From Gammaproteobacteria bacterium (lineage in GTDB: Bacteria; Pseudomonadota; Gammaproteobacteria; JABHGC01): a stretch of DNA of 41,969 bases. Shown piece after piece: positions 1-9,557 of the stretch. Every line of letters starts with the position of its first letter. Position 1 is the first letter of the stretch. Location: assembly GCA_027077805.1 (NCBI GenBank), contig JALWTS010000045.1:1-41969 (forward strand). The letters run 5' to 3'. The notes under the pieces are model-generated. The model did not search any database and was not told the origin of the DNA. It worked only from the letters and a program-made list of their open reading frames with translations. The translations under genes and the position numbers were made by a program.

Positions 1-1647
1 ATTAAGGATAAGATCATTTTCGATAAAAGTTATGATTTGGGATACCGCATTGGTGATCAGCAAGTCATTGATGCGATTCAAGCCGTTGCTGCATTCCAGA
101 CAGAGGGGCAATTTGATAAGGAAAAGTATCAACAACATTTACGAATGCAGGGAATGCCGACAAAAACCTTTGAGTTTAAGATTCGGCAGGCATTACAAAG
201 TGATCAATTACGTTCAGGGGTGAAATTAAGCAGTTTTATCACTAAAAAGGAACTTATGCATTTTTTAGCATTAAAACGACAAACTCGTCGTTTTGATTAT
301 GTTACCATTGATTTAGAGGATTTTTTATCAGACGTTGAGGTAAGTGATGATGAAATTGCTCAGTATTATAATGACAATAAGCATCAATATCAGCAAGCCA
401 TGCAAGTGAAATTAGAGTATGTATTATTGACTTTCGATTCCGTGGCGAGTCGTGTGGTGCCTGAGCAAGCGAAATTAGAACAGCTTTATCAAGAGCGTAA
501 AGAGGCAGGGCAGTATTTTGTTGATGAACAACGAAAAGTCAGACATATTTTAATCCAAGTTGATGATCAAGATGATCAAAAACAAGTTTCTGAGGCAAAA
601 GCAAAAGCTGAAAAAATTTTACAGCGTTTAAAACAAGGGGAAAATTTTGCGACTTTGTCGAAGCAGTTTTCAGATGATGTGACGTCAGCATCCCTAGGTG
701 GTGATTTAGGTTTTATTGCCAAGGGTATGATGGTTGCTGAGTTTGAGCAAGCAGTTTTTGGTTTAAAAAATATTAATGACATGACTGACTTAGTCAAAAC
801 TAAATATGGCTTTCATATTATTCAGTTATTAGAAATTCAAGCTGCAAGCACAAAAAGTTTTGATGAGGTTAAATTTCAACTGACTCGGGAATTAAGAAAG
901 CATACGGCGGAACAATTATTTTATGATCAATCGCAACAACTCTCGGATCTTTCTTATGAAAATCCTGACAATTTGGATGTTGCTTCAGAGGCTTTAGGCT
1001 TGGAAATTCAAAGCTCTGATTGGTTGACGAAACAAGGGGGACAAGGTCTGTTTGCTGACCCTAAAGTTTTACAAGTGGCATTTTCTGATGATGTCTTACT
1101 TGAGGGTAATAATAGTACCGTTATTGAGTTAAGTCCTGATCGGTTGATGGTATTACGAGTGAAAGAAAAGCAAGAGGCCAAAGATTTACCTTTAGAACAA
1201 GTCAAACCACAAATAGAGCAACAATTATTAAGCCAAAAAGCGGAAGAATTAATCACAGAAAAAGCCAAAACATTGTTCCAAGATTTTAAAAAACAAGCGG
1301 ATATTGAAAAATTTGCGACTGAACATCATTTGATCTTGAGCCGAGATCAATCGATTCAGCGTGATAATACTGAGTTACCCATTGCCTTAGTAAGCAAAGT
1401 TTTTCGGATGAAAAAACCCCAGCAAGATAAGCCAAGTTATGCTCAAGTAACACTCGATTCAGGTGATATTATATTGATCCAATTAAATCAAGTAGAAGAA
1501 GCAAAAATTGATCAATCAGACCTTGAAAATCAAGTACAATTACAACAAAAACTAGAGGCAGAACAAGCCCATCGAGACTTGCAAAATATGGTAACCAGCT
1601 TTAAAAATCAAGCCGATATTCAAGTCAATCAACAAGAAATAAAATAA
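1..1647 (+). CDS. ppiD: Peptidyl-prolyl cis-trans isomerase PpiD (5' truncated by window edge)
   Basis: PpiD is an inner-membrane-anchored periplasmic chaperone with a parvulin domain that helps secreted proteins fold as they leave the Sec translocon. The reading frame is open from the first base of the window, so the N-terminal cytoplasmic tail, membrane anchor and first chaperone residues lie upstream; the TTG at 37 is not a real start. The opening residues (GYRIGDQQVIDAIQAVAAFQ) match the SurA_N-like chaperone segment of PpiD. The parvulin domain spans about nt 535-840, starting at RKVRHILIQ and including the GGDLGF and FHIIQLLE motifs. The C-terminal third is helical, charged and Gln-rich, as in the family. 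About 550 residues are visible against a usual length near 620. A symporter gene follows after 33 bp. Family assignment is firm. Confidence 0.93.
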   Translation: MKDKIIFDKSYDLGYRIGDQQVIDAIQAVAAFQTEGQFDKEKYQQHLRMQGMPTKTFEFKIRQALQSDQLRSGVKLSSFITKKELMHFLALKRQTRRFDYVTIDLEDFLSDVEVSDDEIAQYYNDNKHQYQQAMQVKLEYVLLTFDSVASRVVPEQAKLEQLYQERKEAGQYFVDEQRKVRHILIQVDDQDDQKQVSEAKAKAEKILQRLKQGENFATLSKQFSDDVTSASLGGDLGFIAKGMMVAEFEQAVFGLKNINDMTDLVKTKYGFHIIQLLEIQAASTKSFDEVKFQLTRELRKHTAEQLFYDQSQQLSDLSYENPDNLDVASEALGLEIQSSDWLTKQGGQGLFADPKVLQVAFSDDVLLEGNNSTVIELSPDRLMVLRVKEKQEAKDLPLEQVKPQIEQQLLSQKAEELITEKAKTLFQDFKKQADIEKFATEHHLILSRDQSIQRDNTELPIALVSKVFRMKKPQQDKPSYAQVTLDSGDIILIQLNQVEEAKIDQSDLENQVQLQQKLEAEQAHRDLQNMVTSFKNQADIQVNQQEIK

Positions 1648-1680
1648 ACTATCCATTAAATATAACCTAAGGAGTTTTTT

Positions 1681-2949
1681 ATGATCGCTAAAATAATGCG
1701 TCTGCCATTACACTGGCAAATTGTGTTAGCCTTGGTATTAGCGGTGATTGTAGGAATTAGCTCGGGACAGCATACGGTTATTCTTGGCGTCAATTTACTG
1801 GATATTTATAGTTTTTTTGGCACTTTATTTTTAAATGCCTTAAAAATGTTGATTGTGCCTTTAATTGTATCATCAATTATTGTTGGGATTTCAGGCATTG
1901 GGGATTCTTCGGCCTTAGGTCGTTTAGGTGGTAAAACGATATTATATTACATGACCACCAGTTTTATTGCGATTTCCATCGGTTTGGTTTTAGTGAATGT
2001 TATTCAACCTGGCGTTGGAGCAAAAGAAGAAATTGGTTTAACTGAAAATATTGATGAGATTACTGCGAAAGTTGAGGATAAAGGAGCAGGTGATATCGCA
2101 GGTATTTTCTTGCGTTTAGTACCGGTTAATGTGGTCGCAGCGGCCGCAGAAGGTCAAATGTTGGGTTTGATCTTTTTTAGTTTATTATTTGGGTATTTTA
2201 TGACCCAGATTAAAAAAGAGCGAGGCGAGCCTTTAAAAAACTTTTGGCAAGGCATTTTTGATATTATGATGTTAATGACTGATTGGGTCATGAAGTTTGC
2301 ACCCATTGGGGTATTTTCCTTAGTGGCTAAAGTGATTGCGATTTCGGGCTTGGACGTATTTCGACCCTTAGCATGGTTTTTTATGACAGTTGTGCTGGCT
2401 TTAGGTATTCATTTATTAATCGTCATGCCCTTATTGCTTAAAGTATTTGCCAAAGTTAATCCATTATTGCATTTCAAAGCAATGGCACCCGCCTTATTAA
2501 CCGCATTTTCTACCAGCTCCTCTTCGGCAACCTTGCCTATTACCATGGAATGTGTGGAGAAGAATGCCGGTGTCTCTAATCAAACGACCAGTTTCGTATT
2601 GCCTTTAGGGGCAACTATTAATATGGATGGGACTGCTTTATATGAATGTGTGGCAGCTATGTTTATTGCACAAGCCTATGGTTTAGATTTAAGCGTTGCC
2701 CAGCAATTTTCAGTGGTATTAATTGCCTTATTAACCTCGATTGGTGTCGCAGGAATTCCTTCGGCAAGTTTGGTTGCGATTTCTATTATCTTAGCAGCGA
2801 TTGGTTTGCCTTTGGAAGCCGTGGGTTTGATTTTAGCCGTCGATAGAATTTTGGATATGTGTCGTACTAGTGTTAATGTATTTAGTGATTCTTGTGGCGC
2901 AGTGATTATTGCGAGAATACAAGGTGAGACGAATTTATTCACTAAATAG
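1681..2949 (+). CDS. Dicarboxylate/amino acid:cation symporter (DAACS/SLC1 family)
   Basis: This 422-residue inner-membrane secondary transporter would import C4-dicarboxylates, glutamate or aspartate together with Na+ or H+. The family signature is clear: a serine-rich re-entrant loop (STSSSSATLP, about residues 277-286), then NMDGT at residues 314-318, and a C-terminal segment with VDRILDMCRTSVNV. Many hydrophobic segments cover the whole length, as expected for the GltP/GltT/DctA fold. The ATG at 1681 has AAGGAG upstream at good spacing. It sits 33 bp after ppiD on the same strand and could be co-transcribed. The hairpin at 2977-3010 would end the transcript. Substrate (glutamate, aspartate or succinate) cannot be decided from sequence alone. 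Confidence 0.93.
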   Translation: MIAKIMRLPLHWQIVLALVLAVIVGISSGQHTVILGVNLLDIYSFFGTLFLNALKMLIVPLIVSSIIVGISGIGDSSALGRLGGKTILYYMTTSFIAISIGLVLVNVIQPGVGAKEEIGLTENIDEITAKVEDKGAGDIAGIFLRLVPVNVVAAAAEGQMLGLIFFSLLFGYFMTQIKKERGEPLKNFWQGIFDIMMLMTDWVMKFAPIGVFSLVAKVIAISGLDVFRPLAWFFMTVVLALGIHLLIVMPLLLKVFAKVNPLLHFKAMAPALLTAFSTSSSSATLPITMECVEKNAGVSNQTTSFVLPLGATINMDGTALYECVAAMFIAQAYGLDLSVAQQFSVVLIALLTSIGVAGIPSASLVAISIILAAIGLPLEAVGLILAVDRILDMCRTSVNVFSDSCGAVIIARIQGETNLFTK

Positions 2950-2976
2950 AATAGAATTGAATTTTTGTAAATTTTA

Positions 2977-3010
2977 CATGCTTGCCATAGGATTTAATAT
3001 GGCAAGCATG
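2977..3010. terminator. Hairpin between convergent symporter gene and fabI (likely bidirectional terminator)
   Basis: A perfect 12-bp inverted repeat, CATGCTTGCCAT at 2977-2988 and ATGGCAAGCATG at 2999-3010, encloses a 10-nt AT-rich loop. It lies between the 3' ends of two converging genes, the expected place for a shared terminator. There is no strong U-tract on either side, so it may instead protect mRNA ends. The nearby word TGCCATAGG occurs again at about 3017. Confidence 0.6.
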
Positions 3011-3045
3011 CAATATGCCATAGGCAACATAAAATCGGCGAAATG

Positions 3046-3822
3046 CTAAACCATTCCCACAATGTGATAACCACTATCTACATATAAAACTTCACCCGTA
3101 ATGCCAGATGCTAGGTCTGAACATAAAAACGCTGCTGCATTGCCAACTTCTTCAATGGTAACATTACGTCTTAAAGGTGAAATACCTTCTGCATAGTTTA
3201 ACATCTTTTTAAAATCACTAATGCCTGAGGCAGCTAAGGTTCGGATCGGGCCTGCGGAAATGGCATTCACTCGAATCGATTCAGGACCTAAACTTTGTGC
3301 CATGTAACGAACATTGGCTTCCAAACTCGCTTTGGCAACGCCCATAACATTGTAATTTGGAATGGTACGATTCGCACCTAAATAACTTAGAGTTAATAAT
3401 GAACCTTGACGACCTTGCATCATATTCCTACCTGCTTTGGCAAGGGCCGTGAAACTATAGGAACTAATATCATGGGCAGTGTTAAAGCCTTGACGAGTCA
3501 CATGTTCTAAATAATCACCTTCTAACTCTTCTTTAGGGGCAAATGCCACGGAATGTATGATAATATCTAAGGCATCCCAGTAATTATCTAAGCCTTCAAA
3601 TACCGCTTCAATTTCCTCATCATTGCTGACATCGCAGGGGAGTATAATGTCCGACTCACATTCTCCTGCCATCTTTTCTACTCGACTTTTTAGTTTTTCA
3701 TTTTGATAAGTAAAAGCAAGTTCTGCCCCTTCTCTGCGCATTGCATCGGCAATTCCCCAAGCAATAGAGCGATTGCTGGCAACACCTACGACTAAAGCAC
3801 GTTTACCTGTTAAGAATCCCAT
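3046..3822 (-). CDS. fabI: Enoyl-[acyl-carrier-protein] reductase [NADH] FabI
   Basis: FabI catalyses the last step of each fatty-acid elongation cycle, reducing trans-2-enoyl-ACP with NADH in the cytoplasm. The protein is 258 residues, typical for Fab[21 protein letters not shown] is the classical N-terminus with the variant dinucleotide-binding loop. The catalytic Tyr-x6-Lys (Y157...K164) and the preceding Y147 are all present, and the C-terminus [18 protein letters not shown] fits. I chose the ATG at 3822 over an upstream in-frame start at 3897 because AGGAGG (plus-strand 3828-3833) lies 5 nt before it and the protein then aligns exactly with known FabI. It is divergent from yejA and convergent with the symporter gene. 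The motif points to FabI rather than the unrelated FabV or FabK. Confidence 0.96.
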   Translation of the reverse strand: MGFLTGKRALVVGVASNRSIAWGIADAMRREGAELAFTYQNEKLKSRVEKMAGECESDIILPCDVSNDEEIEAVFEGLDNYWDALDIIIHSVAFAPKEELEGDYLEHVTRQGFNTAHDISSYSFTALAKAGRNMMQGRQGSLLTLSYLGANRTIPNYNVMGVAKASLEANVRYMAQSLGPESIRVNAISAGPIRTLAASGISDFKKMLNYAEGISPLRRNVTIEEVGNAAAFLCSDLASGITGEVLYVDSGYHIVGMV

Positions 3823-3914
3823 GATAACCTCCTTTGGAATTTGGAATTTATTATTTTTATTTGTTCGCTGGGCATGATAATATGGTAATCCTATCATTGA
3901 GGCAAGAGGTTGCG

Positions 3915-5705
3915 ATGAAAAAAATCATTTTAATGATGATAATTAACATATTTTCTATTACAACAGTACAAGCATCTTATTCGATAGCATTAGGCTATCA
4001 ACCCAAATATGCCGATAGTTTTCAGGCGTTTGATTATGTGAATCCTAATGCCCCTAAAGGTGGCAAGGTAAGCATTCATGGCTTTGGATCATTTGATAGT
4101 TTAAACCCCTTTTTGTTAAAGGGTTTGTCTGCCTCTGGTTTATCAGAACTGATGTTTGAATCATTAATGGAACAAAGTTTAGACGAACCTTTTAGTCAAT
4201 ATGGTTTATTAGCTGATGAGGTGAGTTTAGCGAAAGATGGTTTATCTGTGACTTTTCATATCAATCCTAAAGCAAGATTTTCTGATGGCACTAACGTAAC
4301 CGCTGACGATGTGAAATTTTCATTTGACCAGTTGATGAGTCAAAAAGCACATCCACAATATCGAATTTATTGGGCAGATGTAAAGCAGGCTAATGTTATT
4401 GATAATGAAACCATTCAATTTGAGTTTAATAAAGTCAATCCCGAATTACATTTAATCATTGGTACCATGCCAGTGTTTTCAAGACAATGGATTGGGACTA
4501 ATGATTTTGATAAAGTTGTTGATAAAGCCCCAATTGCCAGTGGGCCGTATTTAATTAAAAAATATGATTTAGGTAAATCGATTACTTATGAATATAACCC
4601 TAATTATTGGGCCAAAGATTTCGCCGTGAGAAAAGGCATGTTTAATTTTCAGCAAGTTAATGTGGTGTATTACAAAGATTTGACGGTTGCTTTAGAGGCA
4701 TTTCGTGCGGGTGAATTTGACTTTTTTTTAGAAAATCATTCCAAACGTTGGGCAAGAGATCATGTGGGCCCAAAATATGACCAAGGCAAAATTATTAAAA
4801 CTGAATTAAATCATCAGAATAATGCAGGAATGCAAGCCTTTATCTTTAATCTGAGAAAAGCATTGTTTCAAGATATTCGGGTACGTCAGGCTTTGAATTT
4901 AGCCTTTGATTTTGAATGGTCAAATCGGCAATTATTTTATGGCCAATACTCACGCTGTTATAGCTATTTTAGTAATAGTGAATTAGCGAGTTCAGGCTTG
5001 CCTAAGGGGGAGGAATTCGCATTATTAATGCCATTTAAATCGCAATTACCCGATAAGGTTTTTACCCAAGTATGGCGAGCACCTTCGACCAAAAAACCCA
5101 ATAGTCTGAGAAAAAATTTAAGAAAAGCCAAGAAGTTATTAGAACAAGCAGGTTGGAACGTTAAAAATGGCAAATTAAGCAATGCCCAAGGCAAGGTATT
5201 TGAATTTGATTTTTTACTCGCTCAAAAAGGTTTTGAACGAATTTTAGCCCCCTTTCGTAAAAATTTGAAAAAACTGGGGATTACTATGAATTATCGCACC
5301 GTTGATACCGCTTTATATCAACGTCGTATTGATACCTTTGATTATGATATGGTGGTACATCGTTTTGGGCAATCACAATCACCTGGTAATGAGTTGATCA
5401 GTAAATTTCATTCTAGTGCGGCAAGCCAAGAAGGTTCCGATAACTTGATTGGCATTCAAAATCCTGTCGTCGATGCCCTAATTGATAAAGTCGTTTATGC
5501 AAAATCTCGTCAAGAGCTCGTTGTGGCAACACATGCTTTGGATAGAGTATTGCTTAATGGCGATTACTTAATTCCAAATTGGTATATTGGCACGCATCGC
5601 ATTGCCTATTGGAATAAATTTGGTTTTCCTAAACAATTGCCATTGTATTATGAGGCGACTTCTTGGATGTTGCGGACTTGGTGGGATAAAAGTGCTAAAT
5701 ACTAG
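3915..5705 (+). CDS. yejA: Periplasmic oligopeptide-binding protein, YejA type (solute-binding family 5)
   Basis: This is the periplasmic substrate receptor of a peptide ABC importer. It has 596 residues. A signal peptide ([20 protein letters not shown]) should be cleaved before SYSIALGY. The segment [20 protein letters not shown] and the subsequent SBP_bac_5 fold are characteristic of YejA. The start at 3915 is preferred over 3834 because it puts the signal peptide at the N-terminus and follows a purine-rich GGCAAGAGG. yejB, yejE and yejF follow on the same strand, completing the transporter. In E. coli the YejABEF system takes up oligopeptides and microcin C-type peptide-nucleotides; whether this one does is inference. 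The 49-bp gap before yejB is AT-rich. Confidence 0.9.
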   Translation: MKKIILMMIINIFSITTVQASYSIALGYQPKYADSFQAFDYVNPNAPKGGKVSIHGFGSFDSLNPFLLKGLSASGLSELMFESLMEQSLDEPFSQYGLLADEVSLAKDGLSVTFHINPKARFSDGTNVTADDVKFSFDQLMSQKAHPQYRIYWADVKQANVIDNETIQFEFNKVNPELHLIIGTMPVFSRQWIGTNDFDKVVDKAPIASGPYLIKKYDLGKSITYEYNPNYWAKDFAVRKGMFNFQQVNVVYYKDLTVALEAFRAGEFDFFLENHSKRWARDHVGPKYDQGKIIKTELNHQNNAGMQAFIFNLRKALFQDIRVRQALNLAFDFEWSNRQLFYGQYSRCYSYFSNSELASSGLPKGEEFALLMPFKSQLPDKVFTQVWRAPSTKKPNSLRKNLRKAKKLLEQAGWNVKNGKLSNAQGKVFEFDFLLAQKGFERILAPFRKNLKKLGITMNYRTVDTALYQRRIDTFDYDMVVHRFGQSQSPGNELISKFHSSAASQEGSDNLIGIQNPVVDALIDKVVYAKSRQELVVATHALDRVLLNGDYLIPNWYIGTHRIAYWNKFGFPKQLPLYYEATSWMLRTWWDKSAKY

Positions 5706-5754
5706 AATTTATATATGAAAACGATACGCATTAAAATTAAAATACTAATAGTTT

Positions 5755-6807
5755 ATGTTTGCCTATATTATTAAACGCTTATTATTAATGATTCCAACCT
5801 TATTTGGGGTGATGTTGGTAACATTTGTGGTAACCCAGTTTGTCCCTGGTGGACCCGTTGAACAATTAGTCAGCCAATTACAACAAAAATCCCAAGCAGG
5901 GGGGGAAGCCAGTTCTGGCGTGCAAGGTTTATATCGTGGTGCAACAGGATTGGATCAAGAACGCTTAGATGAATTACGAGCCTTATATGGTTTTGATAAA
6001 CCTGCCTATGAACGGTTTTTTACCCTGTTATGGCGTTATTTACAGTTTGATTTTGGTGAAAGTTATTATCATCATCAATCCGTCATTGACTTAGTGATTT
6101 CTAAATTACCTGTGTCTATTAGTTTAGGACTATGGACGTTTTTTATTGTCTATTTAAGCTGTATTCCTTTAGGAATTGCCAAAGCTGTGCGAGATGGCAG
6201 TCGTTTTGATGTGATGACTAGCACTCTTATTTTGGTTGGCTATGCGATTCCGGGTTTTGTGTTAGGAATTACTTTATTGGTCTTATTTGGGGGTGGCAGT
6301 TTTTTAGATTGGTTTCCTTTGCGGGGGATTGTGTCGGATAATTGGGCACAGTTGTCTTGGTTTGATAAAATTTTAGATTATCTTTGGCATATGACCTTGC
6401 CAATTATTGCCTCAGTCGTCAGCAGTTTTGCCGTAATGACCTTGTTAACTAAAAATAGCTTTTTAGAAGAAATTAATAAACAATATGTATTAACCGCAAA
6501 AACCAAAGGTCTAACTGAAAATGTGATTTTATATAAACATGTGTTTCGTAATGCGATGATTCCTTTAGTAACAGGTTTTCCTGCGGCATTTATTGGGGCA
6601 TTTTTTAGTAGCAGTTTATTGATTGAAACGATTTTTTCATTAGACGGTTTAGGATTATTATCCTATCATTCGGTATTACAACGAGACTATCCTGTGGTAT
6701 TGGGGACTTTATATATGTTTACTTTGTTAGGCTTGATTGCCAAACTATTATCAGATATTAGTTATGTATTAATCGATCCTAGAATTCAATTTTCGTCAAT
6801 GTCTTAA
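5755..6807 (+). CDS. yejB: Peptide ABC transporter permease YejB
   Basis: This 350-residue inner-membrane permease is one half of the transmembrane channel of the YejABEF importer. It begins with a hydrophobic segment (MFAYIIKRLLLMIPTLFGVMLVTF) and carries the BPD_transp_1 domain in its second half. The EAA loop that contacts the ATPase is visible as YVLTAKTKGLTENVILYKH, about residues 243-261. The C-terminus DISYVLIDPRIQF is typical of DppB/OppB/YejB permeases. The periplasmic region near residues 42-62 is Gly/Ser/Gln-rich, and its codons include a run of seven G (5899-5905). The ATG at 5755 lacks an obvious Shine-Dalgarno sequence. yejE follows after 21 bp. Confidence 0.92.
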   Translation: MFAYIIKRLLLMIPTLFGVMLVTFVVTQFVPGGPVEQLVSQLQQKSQAGGEASSGVQGLYRGATGLDQERLDELRALYGFDKPAYERFFTLLWRYLQFDFGESYYHHQSVIDLVISKLPVSISLGLWTFFIVYLSCIPLGIAKAVRDGSRFDVMTSTLILVGYAIPGFVLGITLLVLFGGGSFLDWFPLRGIVSDNWAQLSWFDKILDYLWHMTLPIIASVVSSFAVMTLLTKNSFLEEINKQYVLTAKTKGLTENVILYKHVFRNAMIPLVTGFPAAFIGAFFSSSLLIETIFSLDGLGLLSYHSVLQRDYPVVLGTLYMFTLLGLIAKLLSDISYVLIDPRIQFSSMS

Positions 6808-6828
6808 GCAAAGGATAGATGAAACCAG

Positions 6829-7845
6829 ATGATAGCTTCTCCTTGGCAACGTGCTTGGTTACGTTTTAAACAACATAAACGTGGGTATTTTAGTTTATGC
6901 TTGTTTTCCTTATTGTTTATCTTAAGCCTACTGGCAGAAATTCTTAGCAATGATCAGCCATTAGTGGTTTATTATCAACAACAATATTATTTTCCTATTG
7001 TCAACACTTATCCTGAAACTACCTTTGGGGGTGATTTTGATACAGCAACTGATTATACTGATGAATTTATTCAAGAACGATTAACCCAGGGGGATAATTG
7101 GGTGATTTATCCTTTAAATCCTTATAGTTATGATAGCATTAACTATACGTCAGAACATCCTAATCCTGCGCCACCCTCTGAACAAAACTATTTAGGTACC
7201 GATGATACAGGACGTGATGTGTTAGCACGTTTGATTTATGGCTTTAGGATTTCCGTGTTATTTGCCTTTGCCTTAACCTTAATCGGCACTATGGTGGGTA
7301 TTCTTGCAGGGGCTATTCAAGGCTATTTTGGCGGACGCACGGATTTATTATTTCAACGTTTTATTGAAGTCTGGTCGTCCATGCCCGAATTATATTTATT
7401 AATTATTTTTGCTTCATTATTTGAACCGTCAATTTTATTATTACTGGTTTTATTATCACTGTTTGGTTGGATGAGTTTGTCGGATTATGTGAGAGCAGAA
7501 TTTTTACGTGCTAGAAATATGGATTATGTCATGGCAGCGAAAGCCTTAGGTGTCAGTAATTATTCCATTATTTTACGGCATTTATTGCCGAATTGTATGA
7601 CGCCTGTGATTACTTTTTTGCCCTTTCGTATTAGTGGGGCAATTTTAGCGTTAACCAGTTTGGATTTTTTGGGCTTAGGTGTGCCACCTAGCACGCCGAG
7701 TTTAGGTGAGTTATTATCCCAAGGTAAAGAAAATATTGAAGCATGGTGGTTATCCATTTCAACTTTTATCGTATTAGTGGGGACGTTAGTGTTATTAATT
7801 TTTATTGGTGAAGCCATTCGTGAAGCATTTGATCCCAAAAAATGA
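6829..7845 (+). CDS. yejE: Peptide ABC transporter permease YejE
   Basis: This second permease subunit of the YejABEF importer has 338 residues. The N-terminus (PWQRAWLRFKQHKRGYFSLCLF) is the DppC/OppC-type cytoplasmic helix followed by the first membrane segment. A large periplasmic loop comes next, then GTDDTGRDVLARLIYGFRIS, a hallmark of this subfamily. The EAA loop reads YVMAAKALGVSNYSIILRH, about residues 227-245. The C-terminus IGEAIREAFDPKK is the standard ending. The 3' end overlaps the 5' end of the ATPase gene in another frame. Identification is secure. Confidence 0.92.
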   Translation: MIASPWQRAWLRFKQHKRGYFSLCLFSLLFILSLLAEILSNDQPLVVYYQQQYYFPIVNTYPETTFGGDFDTATDYTDEFIQERLTQGDNWVIYPLNPYSYDSINYTSEHPNPAPPSEQNYLGTDDTGRDVLARLIYGFRISVLFAFALTLIGTMVGILAGAIQGYFGGRTDLLFQRFIEVWSSMPELYLLIIFASLFEPSILLLLVLLSLFGWMSLSDYVRAEFLRARNMDYVMAAKALGVSNYSIILRHLLPNCMTPVITFLPFRISGAILALTSLDFLGLGVPPSTPSLGELLSQGKENIEAWWLSISTFIVLVGTLVLLIFIGEAIREAFDPKK

Positions 7846-9463
7846 CTATGAACCTGCCTTATTATCTGTCAAAGATTTACGGGTTAATTTTCAAAGTTCT
7901 AGTATTCATGCCAATCAATCTGTTGAAGTGATTAAAGGCATTGATTTTGATATTTATGCGGGCGAAAAACTGGCATTAGTCGGTGAGTCAGGTTCAGGGA
8001 AAAGTGTAACCGCTTTATCTATCTTGCAATTACATCCACCGAAACATGTGAGTTATCCTTCTGGTCGCATTTGTTTTCAACAACAAAATTTATTACAAAG
8101 CTCACCCGAGCAGTTACGAGAAATTCGTGGCAGTCAAATTGCCATGATTTTTCAAGAACCAATGACATCCTTAAATCCAGTTTATCCCATTGGTAATCAG
8201 TTAATTGAGCCATTGATTGTGCATCAAGGCATGGATAAACACCAAGCCAAATCCCATATGATTGAATTATTAGCTCGTACAGGCATTGATAAACCTGATA
8301 AACGCTTTAATAGTTTTCCTCATATGTTATCAGGCGGTCAACGACAACGGGTAATGATTGCCATGGCATTGGCCTGTCAGCCTAAGTTATTAATTGCGGA
8401 TGAACCAACGACGGCTTTAGATGTAACCATTCAGGCACAAATTATTGAGTTATTGCAAGATTTACAACAAGAATTTCATATGGCAATTTTGTTGATTACC
8501 CATGATTTAAATCTAGTCAAACATTTTGCGGATAGTGTTTGCGTGATGAAACAAGGTGAGTTAGTTGAAACGGCATCAGTGCAACAATTATTTGCTCAAC
8601 CCCAACATGACTACAGCCAGCATTTACTTAATAGTCAACCCCAACGCTTATTAAGCTCAGAAGATTTAAGCCCTAAAGCTGAGTTATTACAAGCAACTCA
8701 AATTGACTGTCGCTTTAAATTAAAATCGGGTTGGTTTCAGCGTTCAGTGGATGAAATTCATGCCGTAAGACAAGTCGATATTCATCTTGCGAAAGGTGAA
8801 ACTTTGGGGATTGTAGGTGAATCAGGCTCAGGTAAATCAACCTTAGGTCGTTGTTTAATTCGCTTACAAACTTGCCAGGGCGACATTATGTTTGAACAAC
8901 AGCCTTTGCATCAACTATCAAATAAAGCCTTACGACCGTTACGCCGAAATTTTCAAATTGTATTTCAAGACCCCTATTCATCGTTATCACCACGGATGAC
9001 TATTGAACAAATTGTTGGGGAAGGCTTGCAAGTGCATGAACCTCAACTTACCAAAGCCCAACGGCGAGATAAGATGATTGCTACTTTGCAAGAAGTGGAT
9101 TTAGATGAAGAAATATTAAATCGTTATCCGCACGAGTTTTCAGGGGGGCAACGGCAACGGATTGCCATTGCCAGAGCTTTAATTTTAGAACCTAAGTTGA
9201 TTGTATTAGATGAGCCTACCAGTGCTTTAGATGTTTCCATACAAAAACAAGTATTAGCATTATTACGAAAACTACAACAAAAACATGGCATGAGTTATTT
9301 ATTTATCAGTCATGATTTAAAGACTATTCATGCCATATCTCATAGAGTGATGGTCATGCAACAGGGGCAAATTGTGGAGCAGGGCGAAACTCAACAATTA
9401 TTTTCCCAACCTCAACATCCTTATACGCAACGTCTCTTAAAAGCGGCACTTTTTTCTTTGTAA
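7820..9463 (+). CDS. yejF: Peptide ABC transporter dual ATP-binding protein YejF
   Basis: This is the cytoplasmic ATPase of the YejABEF importer, with two full nucleotide-binding domains fused in one chain of about 547 residues. The first has Walker A GESGSGKS, signature LSGGQRQRV and Walker B LLIADEPTTALD. The second has GESGSGKS, FSGGQRQRI and LIVLDEPTSALD. An oligopeptide-transporter C-terminal extension (QPQHPYTQRLL) closes the protein. The start is uncertain: no in-frame ATG exists before the first beta-strand (ALLSVKDLRV). Candidates are TTG 7805, GTG 7808, GTG 7820 and TTG 7829; GTG 7820 is an arbitrary middle choice. An ATG at 7842 that would give the usual ATGA overlap with yejE is in the wrong frame. 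Confidence 0.92.
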   Translation: MKHLIPKNDYEPALLSVKDLRVNFQSSSIHANQSVEVIKGIDFDIYAGEKLALVGESGSGKSVTALSILQLHPPKHVSYPSGRICFQQQNLLQSSPEQLREIRGSQIAMIFQEPMTSLNPVYPIGNQLIEPLIVHQGMDKHQAKSHMIELLARTGIDKPDKRFNSFPHMLSGGQRQRVMIAMALACQPKLLIADEPTTALDVTIQAQIIELLQDLQQEFHMAILLITHDLNLVKHFADSVCVMKQGELVETASVQQLFAQPQHDYSQHLLNSQPQRLLSSEDLSPKAELLQATQIDCRFKLKSGWFQRSVDEIHAVRQVDIHLAKGETLGIVGESGSGKSTLGRCLIRLQTCQGDIMFEQQPLHQLSNKALRPLRRNFQIVFQDPYSSLSPRMTIEQIVGEGLQVHEPQLTKAQRRDKMIATLQEVDLDEEILNRYPHEFSGGQRQRIAIARALILEPKLIVLDEPTSALDVSIQKQVLALLRKLQQKHGMSYLFISHDLKTIHAISHRVMVMQQGQIVEQGETQQLFSQPQHPYTQRLLKAALFSL

Positions 9464-9489
9464 TCGTATTTTTATCCGATAAAAACGAT
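9463..9489 (+). terminator. AT-rich inverted repeat after yejF (possible terminator)
   Basis: ATCGTATTTTTATC (9463-9476) is followed almost at once by GATAAAAACGAT (9478-9489). The arms pair apart from one bulged A, but the loop is tiny, so several central pairs must open. It overlaps the yejF stop codon region and is followed by CTTGGTTTTT. This is a plausible weak terminator for the yej operon. Confidence 0.35.
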
Positions 9490-9491
9490 AC

Positions 9492-9519
9492 TTGGTTTTT
9501 AGCAAATTCCTGCTACTAT
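9492..9519 (+). promoter_or_regulatory. Candidate sigma-70 promoter for the TPR/acyltransferase pair
   Basis: TTGGTT (9492-9497) and TACTAT (9514-9519) are separated by 16 bp and lie 38 bp before the GTG start at 9558, which itself has AAGGAG just upstream. The match to TTGACA/TATAAT is moderate in an AT-rich background, so this is a prediction only. Confidence 0.35.
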
Positions 9520-9557
9520 TTCTAGTTTAGAGATCATCAATAAATAAGGAGCAATAG

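Noticed and set aside
7842..7910. Short frame from the ATG at 7842 as the yejF start
   Set aside because: It stops after a few dozen codons and does not encode the conserved ABC N-terminus; the ATPase frame is a different one.
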